Assembly (NCBI GenBank): GCA_003644175.1
Contig: QNBS01000094.1
Span: 1-8,002 of the forward strand
From: Planctomycetota bacterium
GTDB lineage: Bacteria > Planctomycetota > Phycisphaerae > Sedimentisphaerales > Anaerohalosphaeraceae
Direction: 5' to 3'
DNA: 8,002 bases
How positions within the stretch are numbered: position 1 is the stretch's first letter; each line of letters starts with the position of its first letter. Below the pieces are notes generated by a model, which saw only the letters and a list, made by a program, of their open reading frames with translations, had not been told where the DNA came from and ran no database searches. Below, in pieces: positions 5,128 through 8,002 of the stretch. A program made the translations under genes and the position numbers.

Positions 5128-6111
5128 ATGATCAGACTTGGAAATATAGAACTTGACGCGCCTTTTTATCAGGCGCCGCTTTCGGGTTATACTGAACGGC
5201 CGATGCGTATTCTCGCCCGGAGGTTCGGGGCGCCTCTTACGTTTACCGGCGTGCTCCTGGATAAGATCGCTCTTCATCAAAAGGCGATACGGAAGCTCAT
5301 GTTCCTGCCGGGCGAGGACGAGCACCCGGTGGGGGCACAGATCTTAGGCGCCGACCCCGCCACGATGGCCAAAGCGGCGGCGGTATTTGAAAGAATCGGC
5401 TTCGATATGATCGACCTTAATTTTGCATGTCCCGCCCCCAAGGTGCTGCGAAGGAAGCGCGGCGGGTATCACCTCAAACAACCGCACGTGGTGATCGAAA
5501 TCATCGATCGCGTTCGTGATGCGGTGAGTTGTCCGATAGGGATGAAACTGCGGATGAGTTTTGACGGCGACGAATACTCGCAGGAGGATTTCCGGCACAT
5601 CTGCGAGCATGCCCACCGCCGGGGCGTTGACATGCTGACCATACATGGGCGAATGGTTACGGCGAAATATCGCGGCAGGGCGGACTGGGGGATTGTCGCA
5701 GAGATCAAGCATGCGTATCCTGAGATGACGGTATTTGGAAGCGGCGATCTGATGGACGCCGAGACGATTTGCCGGCGTATTGAGACGTCGGGCGCCGACG
5801 GTGTTGCGATCGCACGCGGGGCTATCGGCAACCCGTGGATATTCGCCGAAGCTCGTGCGCTGCTGGAGGGCGGGGAAAAACCGCCCGCTCCCACGCTCCA
5901 GGAGCAGGGTTCGGTGATGTTGGAGCATTTTGAAATGATTCGGCTGCATCGGCCCGAAAGAAAGGCCGTCGCCTTTTTTCGCAAGTTCGTCGCCGGCTAC
6001 TGCAAACGCCACCCCAAACGCAAAAAAGCTCAAATGGAGATTATCGCCGCCAAAACGCAAGACCGGCTCATCGAGGCCGTCCGACGCTGGTACGACCTCG
6101 GCGGGTCTTGA
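5128..6111 (+). CDS. tRNA-dihydrouridine synthase family protein
   Basis: FMN-dependent TIM-barrel enzyme of the Dus family, which reduces uridine to dihydrouridine in the tRNA D-loop using NADPH. Length from the chosen start is 327 residues, normal for the family. Motifs in order: APLSGYTERPMR (16-27; FMN contact), GAQILGADP (69-77), DLNFACPAPKV (96-106) with the catalytic Cys101, MKLRMSFD (139-146), TIHGRM (171-176), YRGRADW (181-187), GSGD (204-207) and ARGAIGNPWIF (229-239). Some positions differ from the common form: NFACP for NMGCP and RRKRGGYHL after it where most members have a Gly-Ala-Gly-Ser loop. It may therefore be a divergent subfamily with its own target uridine. The upstream in-frame start at 4996 would add 44 residues without similarity to the family. 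No good ribosome binding site precedes the ATG. It appears to be a single-gene transcript ending at the hairpin at 6138-6166. Confidence 0.9.
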   Translation: MIRLGNIELDAPFYQAPLSGYTERPMRILARRFGAPLTFTGVLLDKIALHQKAIRKLMFLPGEDEHPVGAQILGADPATMAKAAAVFERIGFDMIDLNFACPAPKVLRRKRGGYHLKQPHVVIEIIDRVRDAVSCPIGMKLRMSFDGDEYSQEDFRHICEHAHRRGVDMLTIHGRMVTAKYRGRADWGIVAEIKHAYPEMTVFGSGDLMDAETICRRIETSGADGVAIARGAIGNPWIFAEARALLEGGEKPPAPTLQEQGSVMLEHFEMIRLHRPERKAVAFFRKFVAGYCKRHPKRKKAQMEIIAAKTQDRLIEAVRRWYDLGGS

Positions 6112-6126
6112 AGTATTTGTCTCGTC

Positions 6127-6170
6127 AAAAATAGCGACAGGCCGAGAGGACATGCCCCTCGGCCTGCTTT
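6127..6170. terminator. Bidirectional rho-independent terminator between convergent genes
   Basis: A perfect 9-bp stem CAGGCCGAG (6138-6146) / CTCGGCCTG (6158-6166) with an 11-nt loop. On the + strand it is followed by CTTTATG, a weak T-run; on the - strand by a run of five T (6127-6131) a few bases beyond the stem. It lies 26 nt after the dus stop and about 90 nt after the stop of the - strand membrane protein gene, so it can serve both. Confidence 0.65.
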
Positions 6171-6259
6171 ATGCGTCTCAATTTCTCCCGCTCAGGCGCC
6201 CTGCGCAGTTCTGCCGGCCCTACAGACGCTTCGGCTTGTACTGCGCCTCCGGCCGACAA

Positions 6260-6511
6260 TCAGCCATGATGCTCCGCCGTGGCCGCTTTCCTTCTGTAGA
6301 ACAGGAAGAAAATTATGCTCATCGCTATCAGCCCAACGAGCCCATTTTCACCCAGACCGTCGATTAGTGTCGTGAGATTCGCGACAACCCCTCCAAAGAA
6401 GGGAACTGTCCCGCCGAAGAGAATCTCCACCGCGATCGCAACGGCGATCAAAAGCAAGAGAATCTCAGTAATCTCACCCAGCCATTTCTTGATTTCCGCC
6501 AAAAACTGCAT
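6260..6511 (-). CDS. Small two-helix membrane protein of unknown function
   Basis: 83 residues. An amphipathic start (MQFLAEIKKWLGEIT) is followed by a first membrane helix at about 14-32 (EILLLLIAVAIAVEILFGG), a Gly-rich loop with VPFFGGVVANL (36-46), and a second helix at about 58-72 ending in the basic YRRK. The sequence gives the impression of a conserved short family: Gly-Gly turns, a regular hairpin and a charged C-terminus. No enzyme motif is visible. I chose the ATG at 6509-6511 because AGGAG lies 8-9 nt upstream on the - strand; the frame stays open to 6589, but the extra residues carry no hydrophobic or conserved pattern. It could be a structural or regulatory membrane peptide or part of an ion or holin-like system; nothing nearby decides this. 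Confidence 0.7.
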   Translation of the reverse strand: MQFLAEIKKWLGEITEILLLLIAVAIAVEILFGGTVPFFGGVVANLTTLIDGLGENGLVGLIAMSIIFFLFYRRKAATAEHHG

Positions 6512-6600
6512 ACTTGAATCTCCTACAAAAAATATTACAGACCATGATACTACACATAACCTGTGCCTATTTCGGCTCATACTCGCCAATTCCTTTAATG

Positions 6601-6628
6601 TTTATATCTCGCAAGCCAAATGGTGCAA
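6601..6628 (-). promoter_or_regulatory. Sigma70-type promoter for the small membrane protein gene
   Basis: Read on the - strand, TTGCAC (6623-6628) is followed after 16 bp by TATAAA (6601-6606). Transcription would start near 6594 and give a leader of about 83 nt. Ten bases upstream of the -35 element an inverted repeat TCGTTT-GAATT-AAACGA (6638-6654) could be an operator. Confidence 0.4.
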
Positions 6629-6761
6629 TTAAGCGATTCGTTTGAATTAAACGATCGAAAAGGCGAAAACAATACCCTATCAGTACTAAAACCGCCCAAA
6701 CGCTCGTTTTTGTCAAAATGCGGAAACTTTCAACATTTGTGTTAAAATAGGCAATTTGCAG

Positions 6762-6790
6762 TTGATTTTTACGTCAGGAAACGCTACAAT
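6762..6790 (+). promoter_or_regulatory. Sigma70-type promoter for a small membrane protein
   Basis: TTGATT (6762-6767) is followed after 17 bp by TACAAT (6785-6790). The expected start of transcription is near 6797. That point coincides with an in-frame ATG (6797-6799), and the ATG with a good ribosome binding site lies 45 nt further on at 6842. Confidence 0.5.
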
Positions 6791-6841
6791 GACACTATGC
6801 TTTTGCACATCCTGCATTTTCTCCTACGGATAGGAATTATC

Positions 6842-6970
6842 ATGACTTTTTCAATTTTTGTCTGGAGGCGCATCAACCCTCGAACACAGGTCGCGCGAAT
6901 ACTCAGGGCCGCCTTACTCGCAGCAGGCTTACTGGTAATGCTCGCCATCTTGAGAGTTACAGGCAGTTGA
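6842..6970 (+). CDS. Probable 42-residue single-helix membrane protein
   Basis: A short frame MTFSIFVWRRINPRTQVARIL followed by a hydrophobic helix (about residues 23-38, ALLAAGLLVMLAIL) and RVTGS. AGGA (6832-6835) lies 6 nt before the ATG, and a sigma70-type promoter lies 52-80 bp upstream. The frame also extends in phase to an ATG at 6797, which would give 57 residues with a second hydrophobic segment (LLHILHFLLRIGIIMTFSIFVW); this longer form would be leaderless. The Arg-rich middle between two hydrophobic stretches is the pattern expected of a small membrane protein with a cytoplasmic loop. No family was recognised, and the frame could still be chance. Confidence 0.4.
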   Translation: MTFSIFVWRRINPRTQVARILRAALLAAGLLVMLAILRVTGS

Positions 6971-7023
6971 CTATTGCCGCCTGCTCCAATGATTAGATTG
7001 CGCCGGACCCCACTTTTATGCAC

Positions 7024-7060
7024 AAAAAAAAGCCCTGTTGTCGTCATCCGGCAACGGGCT
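7024..7060 (-). terminator. Rho-independent terminator after tRNA-Val
   Basis: On the - strand AGCCCGTTG (7052-7060) pairs with CAACAGGGCT (7031-7040) with one bulged base, around an 11-nt loop, and is followed by a run of eight T (7024-7031). It begins eight bases after the tRNA 3' end, so it closes the tRNA transcript. Confidence 0.9.
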
Positions 7061-7067
7061 GAAATAG

Positions 7068-7141
7068 TGGGCGGTACAGGACTTGAACCTGTGGCCTCCT
7101 GCGTGTCGAGCAGGCGCTCTAGCCAACTGAGCTAACCGCCC
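7068..7141 (-). tRNA. tRNA-Val (anticodon GAC), with C at position 33
   Basis: A full cloverleaf reads on the - strand: acceptor stem GGGCGGT / ACCGCCC with discriminator A, D-arm GCTC / GAGC, anticodon stem CCTGC / GCAGG, variable loop AGGCC, and T-arm ACAGG-TTCAAGT-CCTGT. The seven-base anticodon loop is TCGACAC, so the anticodon (7105-7107) is GAC, read as valine, which agrees with the A discriminator. CCA is not encoded. Position 33, almost always U, is C here. The gene has a sigma70-type promoter at 7216-7244 and a strong terminator directly after it, so it is a single-gene unit. Confidence 0.92.
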
Positions 7142-7215
7142 TAATGCCTTTTATAATAAGGCTTTAGGTCGAATAATGCTTTTCCGAAAATGATGCTCAC
7201 TGCAAATTTCCCCTG

Positions 7216-7244
7216 ATTTTACGTTCCACAGGACAGTATTGCAA
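7216..7244 (-). promoter_or_regulatory. Sigma70-type promoter for tRNA-Val
   Basis: On the - strand TTGCAA (7239-7244) is followed after 17 bp by TAAAAT (7216-7221). Transcription would begin near 7209, about 68 nt before the mature tRNA 5' end. In between lies a 17-bp near-palindrome GCCTT-TTATAAT-AAGGC (7146-7162) directly before the tRNA, which could be a processing hairpin or a second AT-rich promoter element. Confidence 0.5.
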
Positions 7245-7292
7245 GAAGATTATGGGCAAATCCTGCTGTTTCGGCGGCAACAAAGAGCCAAT

Positions 7293-8002
7293 TTATTTGG
7301 AGAGCAGTTTTTTCAGCAGTGCTCGCTGGAAGTGCAGTCGGTTTTCGGCCTGGTCGAAGATTATTGAGTTTGGCGCTTCTGCGACTTCGTCTGTTATTTC
7401 CTGGCCTCTGTATGCGGGCAGACAGTGCATGATTTTTACGCTGTCGGGCGCCTTGCTCAACAGTTGGGCGTTTACCTGGAAGCCGGCGAAGTCTTTGATT
7501 CGCTTTGCCTTTTCGTCTTCCTGGCCCATGCTCGTCCATGTGTCGGTGTAGACGATATCTGCGTCTTTGACGGCGGCGACGGGGTCGCTCGTTTGCAGGG
7601 CGGTCTCCGGGGCTATGTTGTTGACCCGGCCGATCGAATCGGCGTCGAGTTCGTAGCCGGCCGGCGAGGCGCAGACAAACTTCATGCCGAGCCTGGCGCA
7701 GGCGAATGCCAATGAGCGGGCGACATTATTGCCGTCCCCTACATAAGCTATCTTTATGCCTTCGAGTCGGCCGCAATGCTCATTTATCGTAAGGACATCC
7801 GCCATCGCCTGGCAGGGATGCGACCAGTCGCTGAGCGCATTGATCACCGGAACCGTTGCGAATCTGGTAAACTCAATGATTGTATCGTGAGAAAACGTCC
7901 GGGCCATGATGCCGTGGACATATCTGCTGAGCACCCTTGCCATATCCTTCGCCGGCTCGCGTTTGCCTATGATGCCGATGTCTTCGGGCTTGAGGTATAG
8001 GG
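7293..8002 (-). CDS. argF: Ornithine carbamoyltransferase, C-terminal three quarters (start lies beyond the window)
   Basis: Transfers the carbamoyl group from carbamoyl phosphate to ornithine to form citrulline in arginine synthesis; cytoplasmic trimer. About 235 residues are visible, and the frame stays open to the window end (LYLKPEDIGIIGKREPAKDMARVL across the edge). Hallmarks are GKREP and ARVLSRYVHGIMART near the start, LSDWSHPCQAMADV with the HPCQ carbamoyl phosphate motif, IAYVGDGNNVARSL, DTWTSMGQE of the ornithine loop, and MHCLPAYRGQEITDEV with the catalytic Cys. The usual HCLPAHRG is HCLPAYRG here. The N-terminal STRT motif should lie outside the window. The frame listed from the internal ATG at 7943 is not the true start. 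The reading as ornithine rather than aspartate carbamoyltransferase rests on SMGQE and HCLP. The next gene downstream on the same strand is tRNA-Val, which has its own promoter. Confidence 0.95.
   Translation of the reverse strand, partial: LYLKPEDIGIIGKREPAKDMARVLSRYVHGIMARTFSHDTIIEFTRFATVPVINALSDWSHPCQAMADVLTINEHCGRLEGIKIAYVGDGNNVARSLAFACARLGMKFVCASPAGYELDADSIGRVNNIAPETALQTSDPVAAVKDADIVYTDTWTSMGQEDEKAKRIKDFAGFQVNAQLLSKAPDSVKIMHCLPAYRGQEITDEVAEAPNSIIFDQAENRLHFQRALLKKLLSK

Noticed and set aside
5344..6153. 269-codon - strand frame opposite the dus gene
   Set aside because: A shadow of a GC-rich gene; the + strand shows all the Dus motifs in order, and the - frame has no recognisable protein.
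6784..7047. 87-codon - strand frame between the small membrane protein genes and the tRNA
   Set aside because: It starts inside the tRNA terminator hairpin region, has no ribosome binding site and shows no coherent hydrophobic or domain pattern.
1..8002. CRISPR array, insertion sequence, integrase or phage genes
   Set aside because: No array of regularly spaced repeats, no transposase or recombinase motifs and no terminal repeats flanking a gene were seen.

Overview
The window looks like a piece of a Planctomycetota genome (PVC group, perhaps a Phycisphaerae/Sedimentisphaerales-like lineage). The hints are a PEP-CTERM surface protein, a Tat-exported sugar phosphate isomerase-like protein, an Fn3-repeat surface protein of a type common in these bacteria, and low gene density with many short transcription units. 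The placement is an inference from gene content; no rRNA or phylogenetic marker was read.

Layout. 1-646 (+): 3' end of an Fn3-repeat surface protein. 647-1021: gap with a good sigma70 promoter at its end. 1022-2041 (+): sigma54-dependent activator (AAA+ plus Fis-type helix-turn-helix, no receiver domain). 2042-2394: regulatory gap with three copies of a GTTAC-N6-GTAAC palindrome and a near-perfect -24/-12 promoter. 2395-2793 (+): a stand-alone CheY-like protein that appears to have lost every phosphorylation residue. 2794-3077: gap rich in inverted repeats. 3078-3983 (+): PEP-CTERM protein, whose 3' end overlaps the convergent gene at 3955-4911 (-), a Tat-signal TIM-barrel isomerase/epimerase-like protein. 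4912-5127: divergent gap with a 17-bp-arm inverted repeat. 5128-6111 (+): tRNA-dihydrouridine synthase family protein, ending at a hairpin shared with 6260-6511 (-), an 83-residue membrane protein. 6842-6970 (+): probable 42-residue membrane protein. 7068-7141 (-): tRNA-Val(GAC) with its own promoter and terminator and an unusual C at position 33. 7293-8002 (-): 3' part of argF.

How the parts work together. The most interesting block is 1022-2793. A receiver-less enhancer-binding protein sits directly upstream of a small pseudo-receiver gene. The gap between them has the architecture of a sigma54 target: tandem palindromic sites about 110-200 bp upstream of a -24/-12 element. The simplest reading is a compact sigma54 circuit in which the activator drives the pseudo-receiver gene, and the pseudo-receiver may feed back on the activator or act on another regulator. 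The PEP-CTERM gene further downstream may or may not belong to it; no sigma54 promoter was found in front of that gene. The remaining genes (dus, argF, tRNA, isomerase) are housekeeping or metabolic and show no clear link to the circuit.
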